The notes beneath the pieces are model-generated. The model was given only the letters and a program-made list of their open reading frames with translations. It was not told the origin of the DNA and did not search any database. From positions 1-35,647 of the forward strand of contig CAIWNX010000119.1 of NCBI GenBank assembly GCA_903914175.1: DNA of 35,647 nucleotides. The letters run 5' to 3'. The translations under genes and the position numbers were made by a program. The DNA comes from an uncultured beta proteobacterium (GTDB taxonomy: Bacteria > Pseudomonadota > Gammaproteobacteria > Burkholderiales > Burkholderiaceae_C). This document shows, one piece after another, positions 16,046 to 24,419 of the stretch (the stretch's first letter is position 1; each line of letters starts with the position of its first letter).

Positions 16046-17530
16046 ATGGCCTATCTTGATCTGCGGGACTTCATTGCCCAACTCGAACGCGTTGGTGAGC
16101 TCAAGCGCGTCAGTGCCCCGGTCTCGCCTTATCTGGAAATGACGGCCCTGTGCGACCGCAGTCTGCGCGCTGGCGGCCCCGCACTGCTGTTTGAAAACCC
16201 GGTCGGCCACAGCATGCCGGTGCTGGGCAATCTGTTTGGCACGACGCGCCGGGTTGCCATGGGCATGGGCGTGGCCGATGTCAGCGAGTTGCGCCAGTTC
16301 GGCCACGTGCTGGCCACGCTCAAGGAGCCCGAAGCACCCAAGGGTTTCAAGGAGATGATAGGTCTGAGTTCGCTCGTGAAAACGCTGTGGAATATGGCGC
16401 CCAAGGAGTTGCGCAGTGCCGCCTGCCAGGATGTAGTGTGGGAAGGCGCCGATGTCGATCTGGCGCGCCTGCCAGTGCAGCATTGCTGGCCCGACGATGT
16501 GGCGCCGCTCATCACCTGGGGCTTGGTGATCACCAAGGGCCCACTCAAGGCGCGGCAAAACCTGGGTATTTACCGCCAGCAGGTGATTGCGCGCAACAAG
16601 GTCATCATGCGCTGGCTGGCGCAGCGCGGCGGTGCGCTCGATTTCCGTGAGCATTGCGCGCAGAACCCGGGGCAACCCTATCCGGTTTGCGTGGCACTCG
16701 GCGCCGACCCGGCCACCATTCTGGGCGCTGTGACGCCGGTGCCCGACAGCCTGTCTGAATACCAGTTTGCCGGCCTGTTGCGTGGCAGCCGCACCGAGTT
16801 GGTCAAGGCGCTGGGCAGCGAGTTGCGCGTGCCGGCCTCGGCCGAGATCGTGCTTGAAGGTCACATCTATCCGGATGCCAACCACGCCAGTGGTTTCGAG
16901 CACGCGCTCGAAGGGCCCTATGGTGACCACACCGGCTACTACAACGAGCGCGACTGGTTCCCGGTCTTCACCATCGATCGCATCACGCAAAAACGCGAGC
17001 CGATCTACCACTCCACCTATACCGGCAAACCGCCCGATGAGCCGGCCATGCTGGCGCTGGCGCTCAATGAGTTGTTCGTGCCGCTGCTGCAACGCCAGTA
17101 CCCCGAGATCACCGACTTTTACCTGCCGCCCGAGGGTTGCAGCTACCGCATGGCGGTGGTGCAGATCAGGAAGTCTTACCCCGGCCACGCCCGGCGCGTG
17201 ATGTTTGGCATCTGGAGTTTTCTGCGCCAGTTCATGTACACCAAGTTCATCGTCGTGGTCGACGAGGATGTCAATGCGCGCGACTGGAAGGACGTGATCT
17301 GGGCCATCACCACGCGCGTCGACCCGACGCGCGATACCCTGCTGGTCGACAGCACCCCGATCGACTATCTGGACTTTGCCTCGCCGGTGAGCGGTCTGGG
17401 CAGCAAGATGGGGATTGACGCCACCAACAAATGGCCAGGTGAGACCACGCGTGAGTGGGGCCGCACCATGAAGATGAGCCCCGAAGTCACGGCCCGGATG
17501 GAACAGGTCTGGCAGACGCTGGGTTTGTGA
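16046..17530 (+). CDS. ubiD: UbiD 4-hydroxy-3-polyprenylbenzoate decarboxylase
   Basis: A prFMN-dependent decarboxylase of 494 residues (E. coli UbiD is 497), removing the carboxyl group of 4-hydroxy-3-polyprenylbenzoate in ubiquinone synthesis. The N-terminus [19 protein letters not shown] and the blocks [29 protein letters not shown] and [13 protein letters not shown] are typical of the UbiD clade rather than of aromatic-acid decarboxylase relatives. Adjacency to ubiX, ubiT, ubiV and ubiU strengthens the ubiquinone assignment. It is the last gene of the cluster; a hairpin follows 12 bases after its stop. Confidence 0.95.
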   Translation: MAYLDLRDFIAQLERVGELKRVSAPVSPYLEMTALCDRSLRAGGPALLFENPVGHSMPVLGNLFGTTRRVAMGMGVADVSELRQFGHVLATLKEPEAPKGFKEMIGLSSLVKTLWNMAPKELRSAACQDVVWEGADVDLARLPVQHCWPDDVAPLITWGLVITKGPLKARQNLGIYRQQVIARNKVIMRWLAQRGGALDFREHCAQNPGQPYPVCVALGADPATILGAVTPVPDSLSEYQFAGLLRGSRTELVKALGSELRVPASAEIVLEGHIYPDANHASGFEHALEGPYGDHTGYYNERDWFPVFTIDRITQKREPIYHSTYTGKPPDEPAMLALALNELFVPLLQRQYPEITDFYLPPEGCSYRMAVVQIRKSYPGHARRVMFGIWSFLRQFMYTKFIVVVDEDVNARDWKDVIWAITTRVDPTRDTLLVDSTPIDYLDFASPVSGLGSKMGIDATNKWPGETTREWGRTMKMSPEVTARMEQVWQTLGL

Positions 17531-17542
17531 CTTCGCAAGCTG

Positions 17543-17561
17543 CGTCGTTGCGGCAACGACG
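17543..17561 (+). terminator. hairpin after ubiD, possible terminator
   Basis: CGTCGTTG (17543-17550), loop CGG, CAACGACG (17554-17561): a perfect 8-bp stem starting 12 bases after the ubiD stop. There is no U-tract (GCCCCC follows), so an RNA-processing or Rho-assisted role is as likely as intrinsic termination. Confidence 0.4.
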
Positions 17562-17646
17562 GCCCCCTAGGTGACAGCCAGATTGGCGCGACTTTGGCAG
17601 ACTCGGGTTTGCTGCGGGCGACCATCGTCTGAGCAGAAAGGTCCGT

Positions 17647-18921
17647 ATGGATTTTGAGTACTCGCCGCAGGTCCTGGCCCGGCGTGGGCGCCTGGAAGAT
17701 TTCATTGAGCGTTACGTGCTGCCCTACAACGGCGCTTGGCACCGCTCGGTGGCGCAGGGGGTTTTTCCGCCCCCCTTCATGGACGATCTGAAAGCGCTGG
17801 CCAAGGCCGAAGGCTTGTGGAATCTCTTTTTGCCCGGCTTGCAGGACGATGAACCGGGCGAGCGCCTGAGCAATCTCGAATACGCGCCACTGGCCGAAGT
17901 CATGGGGCGCCTGCCCTGGGCCTCGGAAGTGTTCAACTGCAGCGCCCCCGACACCGGCAACATGGAGTTGCTGCACCTGTTTGCCACGCCCGAGCAGAAT
18001 CGGCAATGGCTGCGGCCCCTGCTTGAAGGTGAAATCCGCAGCGCCTTTGCCATGTCCGAGCCCGATGTGGCCTCATCGGACCCGACCACGCTACAGACCC
18101 GGATGCGCCATGAGGGTAATCAACTGGTGCTCAACGGCCGCAAGTGGTTCATTACCGGTGCGTTGCACCCGAACTGCAAGTTGCTGATCGTGATGTGCCG
18201 CAGCGGCGCGGACGATGCGGCCAAACATGCGCAGCACAGCATGCTGCTGGTGCCGATGGATACGCCCGGCGTCAGCATCGAGCGCAATATCGCCATCATG
18301 CAGCACCACACGCCTGAAGGTCACTGCGAGATCATCTTCCGTGACGTGCGCGTGCCGGCAACGAACCTGCTGGGCCAGGAGGGCGCTGGCTTTGCCATGG
18401 CGCAGGCGCGTCTCGGCCCAGGGCGTATTCACCATTGCATGCGCACCGTCGGCCAGTGCGAACTGGCGCTGGCCATGATGTGTGAGCGCACGCTGGAACG
18501 CCACGCTTTTGGCAAATACCTGGCCGACTTTGCCAATGTGCAGGAGTGGATTGCCGAGTCGCGGCTGGAGATCGATCAGGCCCGCTTGCTGGTACTGCGC
18601 GCCGCCTGGCGTCTTGATCAGGGTCAGCTGGAGCAGGCGCGCACCGACGTGGCCGCCATCAAGGTGGTCGCAGCGCGCCTGCAGACGCGCGTGGTGAACC
18701 GCGCCATGCAGGTCTTTGGTGCCATGGGGCTGTCACCCGACACACCGCTGGCGTACTTCTGGACCTGGGGCCGCGCCTTGCAGTTGCTTGATGGCCCGGA
18801 CGAGGTGCATCTGCGCAGTGTGGCGCGCCATGAACTGGCGCAGGCACGGGACAAGCGCGGCGCCACGGCCGCTTACTTCACGTTGCCGGAGCAATTGCTG
18901 GCCGAGCCGCGCATCCGTTAG
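17647..18921 (+). CDS. acyl-CoA dehydrogenase family protein (ACAD10/11-like)
   Basis: A 424-residue FAD enzyme that would oxidise an acyl-CoA at the alpha-beta position. The FAD/substrate segment FAMSEPDVASSDPTTLQTR, GRKWFITGA and the C-terminal RAMQVFGAMGLSPDTPLAYF are visible. LLDGPDEVHLRSVARHEL near the C-terminus matches the ACAD10/11-like group rather than short- or medium-chain enzymes. It starts 116 bases after ubiD, beyond a hairpin, so it is probably a separate unit. Substrate chain length is not known; the family includes enzymes active on long or branched acyl-CoA. Confidence 0.9.
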   Translation: MDFEYSPQVLARRGRLEDFIERYVLPYNGAWHRSVAQGVFPPPFMDDLKALAKAEGLWNLFLPGLQDDEPGERLSNLEYAPLAEVMGRLPWASEVFNCSAPDTGNMELLHLFATPEQNRQWLRPLLEGEIRSAFAMSEPDVASSDPTTLQTRMRHEGNQLVLNGRKWFITGALHPNCKLLIVMCRSGADDAAKHAQHSMLLVPMDTPGVSIERNIAIMQHHTPEGHCEIIFRDVRVPATNLLGQEGAGFAMAQARLGPGRIHHCMRTVGQCELALAMMCERTLERHAFGKYLADFANVQEWIAESRLEIDQARLLVLRAAWRLDQGQLEQARTDVAAIKVVAARLQTRVVNRAMQVFGAMGLSPDTPLAYFWTWGRALQLLDGPDEVHLRSVARHELAQARDKRGATAAYFTLPEQLLAEPRIR

Positions 18922-19016
18922 TCGGGTTTGCGCTCGCGCTGGCTAAAGCGCGTAATGCCCGACGGTGGGATACTGCGGGGCCTGATACGCGCCGTGCATC
19001 GGTCGGAGAGCCGTCA

Positions 19017-19871
19017 ATGTTGAACAGAGTCATGAAATCAGTCTGGTTGCAGGGCGTGCTTGCGATCGCTCTTGGTTTGCTGGGAGCGCCAGCGTTGGCA
19101 CAGCCGCAGCCGAAGTCGCTGAGCTTCGGCGTTGTGCCGCAGCAAGCAGCCAGCCGGCTGGCCGAAGACTGGGGGCCTTTGCTGGCTGAAGTCAGCCGAC
19201 GCTCCGGCGTGAGCCTGGTGTTCCGCACGGCGCCCAATATTCCCGCTTTCGAGGAGCGGCTGGCCACGGGTGACTACGACCTGGCCTACATGAACCCGTA
19301 CCACTATGTTGTTTTTCACAAGGCCAGCGGCTATACCGCTTTCGCCAAGGAGCAGGAGCGCCGGCTCAAGGGCATTTTGGTGGTTAGAAAAGACAGTGCG
19401 GTTCTCAAACCGGCGGATCTGGCTGGCAAGACGGTGGTTTTCCCGGCGCCGGCGGCCTTCGCTGCCAGCATCCTGCCGCAGGCCGAGTTCGGCCGTTTGA
19501 AGATACCGATCGAGACCCGGTTTGTAGCATCCCACGATTCTGTTTATCGTGCCGTGGCGTCGGGCTTGCACGAAGCCGGCGGCGGCATTCAGCGCACGTT
19601 TGAGGCAATGCCGACTGACGTGCGTGAGCAGTTGCGTGTGCTGTCCGAAACACCGGGCTACACGCCGCATGCGCTGGCTGCGCATCCACGCGTACCAGCG
19701 GCCATCGTTGAGCGACTGCGCATGGCGATGGCTTCGCTGGCCGATGATGAGATCGGGCGCGCCCTGCTGGCGCCGCTGGCGTTCAAGGGCTTGGTGGCGG
19801 CACAGGACCGGGAGTGGAACGACATCCGCGCGCTCGACATTAATCTGCTGGCGCGTTACGGCAGACAATGA
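19017..19871 (+). CDS. PhnD-like periplasmic phosphate/phosphonate-family binding protein
   Basis: A 284-residue periplasmic binding protein. The signal peptide runs through LQGVLAIALGLLGAPALAQP. The mature part begins LSFGVVPQQAASRLAEDWGPLLAE, then has FEERLATGDYDLAYMNPYHYVVF, the type-II fold typical of PhnD-like proteins. GGAGAG six bases upstream fixes the ATG. No ABC permease or ATPase is near. Instead a sensor kinase gene starts 32 bases downstream. Such pairs (for example AioX with AioS in arsenite sensing) use the binding protein as the ligand detector of the kinase, so sensing rather than import is my inference. Confidence 0.9.
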   Translation: MLNRVMKSVWLQGVLAIALGLLGAPALAQPQPKSLSFGVVPQQAASRLAEDWGPLLAEVSRRSGVSLVFRTAPNIPAFEERLATGDYDLAYMNPYHYVVFHKASGYTAFAKEQERRLKGILVVRKDSAVLKPADLAGKTVVFPAPAAFAASILPQAEFGRLKIPIETRFVASHDSVYRAVASGLHEAGGGIQRTFEAMPTDVREQLRVLSETPGYTPHALAAHPRVPAAIVERLRMAMASLADDEIGRALLAPLAFKGLVAAQDREWNDIRALDINLLARYGRQ

Positions 19872-19903
19872 GCCTGCGCCCATTCAATCCAAAGCTCTGA
19901 CAC

Positions 19904-22501
19904 ATGCGCTTTCGCACCAAAACCATTGTTGGCGTTGCCTTGATTGAAATCGCCCTGCTGGCGCTGCTGGTGGGCAGCACACTGTCCGTGCTGCGCGGGT
20001 CCAATGAAGCCGAATTGATGCGCCGGGCCAAGTTGGGCGCCAAACTGCTGGTGGTTGCGGCCAAAGACGCTGTTATCACACAGGACCTGGCCACGCTGGA
20101 GGGTCTGGTGGCCGAAGTCATGACTTCAGGCCAGGTCGAATATGTGCGTATTCTCGATGCCACTGGCGTTGTGCTGGCGCAGCGCGGCGACCCCAGGGTA
20201 CTGGCGCGACCCTTCCATGCGGAAGATGCAATCGCGCAGGTGCTCGACGGTGTTCTGGATCAGTCGCAAGCCGTATTGGTTGGCGGCATCCGTCATGGCG
20301 AGGTGCAGATCGGGGTCTCGACCAATTCATTGCAGGTTCTGCTGGGTTCAGCGCAGCGTTGGGCGGGGGGGATTGCCGCGCTGGAAATCCTATTGGTCGC
20401 CCTGTTTTCCTGGTTGCTGGGTACTTATCTGGTGCGTCAACTCGGCAGCCTGCGTCAGGCCAGTGAGCGCTACGCTGCCGGTGACTTCGGACACCGGGTT
20501 AGCGTCAAGGGCAACGATGAGCTGGCGCAGACGGCCATCGCTTTCAATCAGATGGCCGGACAGCTCGATGAAAGCCGCGCCCTGCTGGCGACCGAGAGCG
20601 GCAAGACGCTGGCCGCTTACCAGGAAGCGCAGAAATTCGAAAAGCTGTTGCGTGAAGCGGTCGGCAGTATTGCGCTGGGATTCACCATTTACGACGATCA
20701 GGATCGGCTCGTTCTGTGCAACGAGGCCTACCTGAATTTCTACGCCACCAGTCGCGACCTCATCGTGCCGGGCAAGACCTTTGAGGAAATCGTTCGCGGG
20801 GGCGCTGAACGCGGGCAATACAGTGCTGCCCTGGGTGATGTCGATGGCTGGGTGCGCCAGCGCGTCGCCAAGCACCAACAAGCCAATGGAGAAATGCTTG
20901 AACAGCAGCTTGATGACGGGCGCTGGCTTTTGATCGTTGAACACTGCACGCCGAGCGGCTACATCGTAGGCAATCGCATTGACATCACACGGCGCAAGCA
21001 GATGGAGCAGGCGCTGGCGGCGAGCGAGCAGCGCTGGGAACTGGCGGTAACGGGCGCCAACGATGGCATCTGGGACTGGAGTCCGCAAACCGGTCAGGTC
21101 TATTTCTCCGAGCGCTGGAAAACCATGCTGGGCTACAGCGGCGACGAGATCAGCAGTTCGGTGGACGAGTGGACCTCGCGCGTGCACCCGGATGACCTGG
21201 CGTACACGATGGCCGAGGTGCAGCGTCATCTGCGCGGGGAGAGCGACTTCTATCAGAGCGAACACCGGATGCGTTGCAAGAACGGGGACTACATCTGGAT
21301 TCTTGATCGTGGCCGCGCTTCTTTCGATGCGCAGGGTCAGGCGCAGCGCATGCTGGGCTCGCACAGTGACATCAACGAACGCCGCGCGATGCAGGCACGC
21401 GAGCGCGAGTATGCCGACCAGCTGAAAGCGATATTCGAGCTCAGCCCGGACGGCTTTGTCTCATTTGACGGCGCGCATCGCGTCAAGTATGTCAGCCCGG
21501 CGTTTACGCGCATGACCGGCTTGCAGGACGCCATCGGTCTGGATGAAGCGGAATTTTCGGCCTTGCTGGCGCAGACCTGCGAGCCGACGGCGAGCTTCCC
21601 CGGTATGGTGGCGCTGCGCGCCCGGCAGGAAGGGGCGGCCGCGGCAGAATCAGTTGCGAATCCGGAGCGCCAACTCAAGATCGAACTTGCGGGTGTACGC
21701 AAGCGCGTGCTGGAAGTGAGCCTGCGCGAAAAGAATGCCCTGGACGTGACACAGATTCTGTACCTGCGCGACATTACCCATGAGACCGAAGTTGACCGTC
21801 TCAAGAGTGAATTCTTCTCTACGGCGGCGCATGAACTGCGTACACCGATGACGAGCATCTATGGTTTCACCGAGTTGTTGCTGTCGCAGCAGTTCGATGA
21901 AGCGCAGTGGCGCGATTTTCTGCGCATCATCTTCAAGCAGATTGAGTTGATGGTTTCCCTCATCAACGAACTGCTCGACCTGGCGCGGATCGAAGCAACG
22001 CAGGGTAAGGATTTCACGATGACCCGGGTCGATGTGGTCGATCTGTTGCAGGAAATTGTCAAGGGCTTCAAGGCCCAGGATGGTCGCGCTGCGCCAGTGG
22101 TGCCGCAGCTGGCACCGGCGTGCTGGGTGCTGGCAGACCGCCAGAAGTTGACGCAGGCGGTTTTGAACGTTCTCTCGAATGCTTACAAGTATTCACCCGA
22201 GGGCGGCGTTGTTACGCTGGAAATCGTGCGGGCGCAGCCCGCTGGGACATCGATCAACCATGGCGCCGTGCCAAAGGTGGGCATTCGTATCAGTGACCAG
22301 GGCATTGGCATGACAGAGTCGGAACTGGCGCATGTGTTCGACCGCTTCTACCGTGCCGATGCCTCCGGCAAAATTCCAGGCACAGGTTTGGGTATGAGCA
22401 TCGTGCGTGAAATTGTTACCCTGCTCGGCGGCCATGTGAGCATTGAGAGCACCGCCTGTGTCGGCAGCATGGTGACGATCTGGTTGCCGGCGGCTCTTTA
22501 G
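19904..22501 (+). CDS. multi-PAS sensor histidine kinase
   Basis: An 865-residue membrane kinase. Order of parts: membrane helix (~8-30), periplasmic region (~31-155), second helix (~157-178), HAMP (~178-230), then three PAS regions. The first begins near GFTIYDDQDRLVLCNEAY, the second near NDGIWDWSPQTGQVYFSERW (PAS_3 type), the third near SPDGFVSFDGAHRVKYVSPA. HisKA has H643 in FSTAAHELRTPM. The ATPase domain has N-box NVLSNAYKYSP, G1 SDQGIGM, F-box FDRFYRAD and G2 GTGLGMSIV. No receiver domain is attached and no response regulator is adjacent. It is co-transcribed with the PhnD-like gene, and the stop is four bases from the convergent rsmE stop. Confidence 0.94.
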   Translation: MRFRTKTIVGVALIEIALLALLVGSTLSVLRGSNEAELMRRAKLGAKLLVVAAKDAVITQDLATLEGLVAEVMTSGQVEYVRILDATGVVLAQRGDPRVLARPFHAEDAIAQVLDGVLDQSQAVLVGGIRHGEVQIGVSTNSLQVLLGSAQRWAGGIAALEILLVALFSWLLGTYLVRQLGSLRQASERYAAGDFGHRVSVKGNDELAQTAIAFNQMAGQLDESRALLATESGKTLAAYQEAQKFEKLLREAVGSIALGFTIYDDQDRLVLCNEAYLNFYATSRDLIVPGKTFEEIVRGGAERGQYSAALGDVDGWVRQRVAKHQQANGEMLEQQLDDGRWLLIVEHCTPSGYIVGNRIDITRRKQMEQALAASEQRWELAVTGANDGIWDWSPQTGQVYFSERWKTMLGYSGDEISSSVDEWTSRVHPDDLAYTMAEVQRHLRGESDFYQSEHRMRCKNGDYIWILDRGRASFDAQGQAQRMLGSHSDINERRAMQAREREYADQLKAIFELSPDGFVSFDGAHRVKYVSPAFTRMTGLQDAIGLDEAEFSALLAQTCEPTASFPGMVALRARQEGAAAAESVANPERQLKIELAGVRKRVLEVSLREKNALDVTQILYLRDITHETEVDRLKSEFFSTAAHELRTPMTSIYGFTELLLSQQFDEAQWRDFLRIIFKQIELMVSLINELLDLARIEATQGKDFTMTRVDVVDLLQEIVKGFKAQDGRAAPVVPQLAPACWVLADRQKLTQAVLNVLSNAYKYSPEGGVVTLEIVRAQPAGTSINHGAVPKVGIRISDQGIGMTESELAHVFDRFYRADASGKIPGTGLGMSIVREIVTLLGGHVSIESTACVGSMVTIWLPAAL

Positions 22502-22505
22502 CCCA

Positions 22506-23252
22506 CTACTGCAGCAAGGCTGCCAGCGCCGCCAGGGCGGCGGTTTCGGCCCGCAGCACGCGCGGGCCCAGCGTGACGGGCGCAAAACCGCACGCCAGCG
22601 CTGCATCTTCTTCGGCGCTGCTCAGGCCACCTTCGGGGCCGGATAGAAAAGTGATGGCGCCGACCGGTTGAGTCAAGCTGTTCACTGTTTGACGCAGACC
22701 CTGTGCACCCGCGCGCAGGGACAGCAGCAGCGGCATGTCGGTCGCTGCGTTCGCCCAGGCCTTGCGCCAGTTGGCAAAGGTGGCTACTTCGTGAATCAAC
22801 GGCACGCGGTTGCCACCACATTGCTCGCAGGCCGCAATCGCCACGCTCTGCCAATGCGCAACCTTTTTCTGCGCTCGCTCGTCATTCAGGCGCAGGACGC
22901 TGCGCTCGGTCATCAGCGGCTGGATGCTGGCCACGCCAAGTTCCGTGGCTTTTTCCACCAGCCAGTCCATGCGTTCGTTCGCCGGCATGCCGACTGCCAG
23001 GTGCACGACCTGCGTCGCTTCGCGCTCAATGGCGTGATGCAGTCCGACGCGCACCTGGACGTCGCTGCGGCCCATGCGCTCGATGCTGGCGTCGAACTCG
23101 CCGCCCGGTCCCGCCATGGTAGGACCGCTGTTGAACAGCGTGATCGTGTCGCCTGGTTGCAGACGCAGGACTTGGACATGGCGCGCGGCGTTGGCCGGAA
23201 GGTCCAGTACGTCGCCAGTCTGTAGCGCTGTCGGGCAGTAAAAGCGTGGCAT
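22506..23252 (-). CDS. rsmE: RsmE, 16S rRNA m3U1498 methyltransferase
   Basis: A 248-residue SPOUT-fold methyltransferase that N3-methylates U1498 of 16S rRNA using SAM. It begins with the RsmE PUA-like part MPRFYCPTAL and HVQVLRLQPGDTITLFNG-like strand. WLVEKATELGVASIQPLMTERS follows, and the knot motif FLSGPEGGLSSAEEDAA lies in the C-terminal third. It starts 12 bases after the amgK stop, so the two are one transcript. Confidence 0.95.
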   Translation of the reverse strand: MPRFYCPTALQTGDVLDLPANAARHVQVLRLQPGDTITLFNSGPTMAGPGGEFDASIERMGRSDVQVRVGLHHAIEREATQVVHLAVGMPANERMDWLVEKATELGVASIQPLMTERSVLRLNDERAQKKVAHWQSVAIAACEQCGGNRVPLIHEVATFANWRKAWANAATDMPLLLSLRAGAQGLRQTVNSLTQPVGAITFLSGPEGGLSSAEEDAALACGFAPVTLGPRVLRAETAALAALAALLQ

Positions 23253-23264
23253 GGCGGCAGCGAT

Positions 23265-24341
23265 TTAGCTTCTGCCAAAGGTGTAGCCATTGACCGGAAC
23301 AATACCTTCGGCGCGTTCGATCAGGCGCAGCAGGGGTTTGAGTTCGCGGTAACGCTCGCAGGTGGCGCGCATGTAGTTGATAAAGCGTGGCGTGTCGGCC
23401 AGGTACTGGGGCTTGCCGTCGCGCAGCGTCAGCCGCGCGAAGATGCCAGCGACCTTGAGGTGGCGCTGCAGGCCCATCCATTCAACGCCGCGGTAAAACT
23501 CGCCAAAGTCGCTGCCAACGGGCAGACCCGCTTTGCGTGCTTTCTCCCAGTAGCGTACCGTGATGTCGAGGCAGAAGTCTTCCTCCCAACTCAAGAAAGC
23601 ATCGCGCAGCAAACTCGCAATGTCGTAAGTGATGGGGCCGTACACGGCGTCCTGAAAATCGAGCACGCCCAGACCGTTAGGCGAGATCATGAGGTTTCGC
23701 GGCATGAAATCGCGATGCACGTAGACGCTGGGCCAGCGCAGGTTTTCCTGGATGATGCGGTCAAACGCTTCGTCCAGCGTGCGGCGCAACTCAGCTTCGA
23801 CGGCAATGCCGCGATGGCGCGCCAGGTACCAGTCGGGAAATAATTCCATCTCGCGGCGCAGCAGTGCTGCGTCGTATGCCGGCAGCACGTCGGGTCGGGA
23901 TGCCAGTTGCCATGTGAGCAGGGTGTCCACCGCCTGAAGGTAAGTGGCCTGGTTGGCCCAGGGGTCGTCGCGTTGCATCGCCTGCATCATGGTTTGCGGT
24001 CCCAGGTCGGTCAACAGCATGAAGCCTTTGGACTCGTCCCAGGCCAGCACCTGTGGCGCGTGCAGGCCGGCCTCTTGCATCAGGCGCGACACTTTGGCAA
24101 AAGGTCGGCAGTCTTCTTTCGCGGGTGGCGCATCCATGATGATGCGGCTGCCCTCGCGGGAATCGATGCGAAAGTAGCGTCTAAAGCTTGCGTCCGCCGA
24201 GGCGCTGCGCAGCGAGGGGGCCAACAGGCCATGGCTGGGCATCAACCCGGCCAGCCAGGCATTGAAATCGGTTTCGCGTTGCGCGTCAGGCCAGATCAGA
24301 CCTGGGTCTTGGATTGGTTCGGGGGGATAGCTTGGGCTCAT
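23265..24341 (-). CDS. amgK: AmgK-like anomeric N-acetylmuramate/N-acetylglucosamine kinase
   Basis: A 358-residue aminoglycoside-phosphotransferase-fold kinase. Brenner motif HRDFMPRN is at 209-216 and the metal-binding DFQD at 228-231; ASADASFRRYFRI near residue 50 is typical of the AmgK group. AmgK phosphorylates C1 of MurNAc (and GlcNAc) in peptidoglycan recycling, normally handing product to the uridylyltransferase MurU. The location divergent from lptD is the same as in Pseudomonas and supports the name. The expected murU gene is not next to it; rsmE follows instead. ATGGAT-A-ATCCAT (24340-24352) is a small inverted repeat over the start codon. Confidence 0.82.
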   Translation of the reverse strand: MSPSYPPEPIQDPGLIWPDAQRETDFNAWLAGLMPSHGLLAPSLRSASADASFRRYFRIDSREGSRIIMDAPPAKEDCRPFAKVSRLMQEAGLHAPQVLAWDESKGFMLLTDLGPQTMMQAMQRDDPWANQATYLQAVDTLLTWQLASRPDVLPAYDAALLRREMELFPDWYLARHRGIAVEAELRRTLDEAFDRIIQENLRWPSVYVHRDFMPRNLMISPNGLGVLDFQDAVYGPITYDIASLLRDAFLSWEEDFCLDITVRYWEKARKAGLPVGSDFGEFYRGVEWMGLQRHLKVAGIFARLTLRDGKPQYLADTPRFINYMRATCERYRELKPLLRLIERAEGIVPVNGYTFGRS

Positions 24342-24419
24342 GGATAATCCATTCTACAAACTTGAGCGCATCACACGCGCTCGCAAGCTGCCCACACGAT
24401 TGCCATTGCCACTGACCCC

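Noticed and set aside
15503..17188. 561-codon open frame on the minus strand opposite ubiX-ubiD
   Set aside because: Shadow of ubiX and ubiD; composition rich in H, R, Q and A with no domain signature and no plausible ribosome site.
22193..22606. 137-codon minus-strand frame across the kinase/rsmE junction
   Set aside because: It overlaps the ATP-binding domain of the kinase and the end of rsmE in wrong frames, without any motif.
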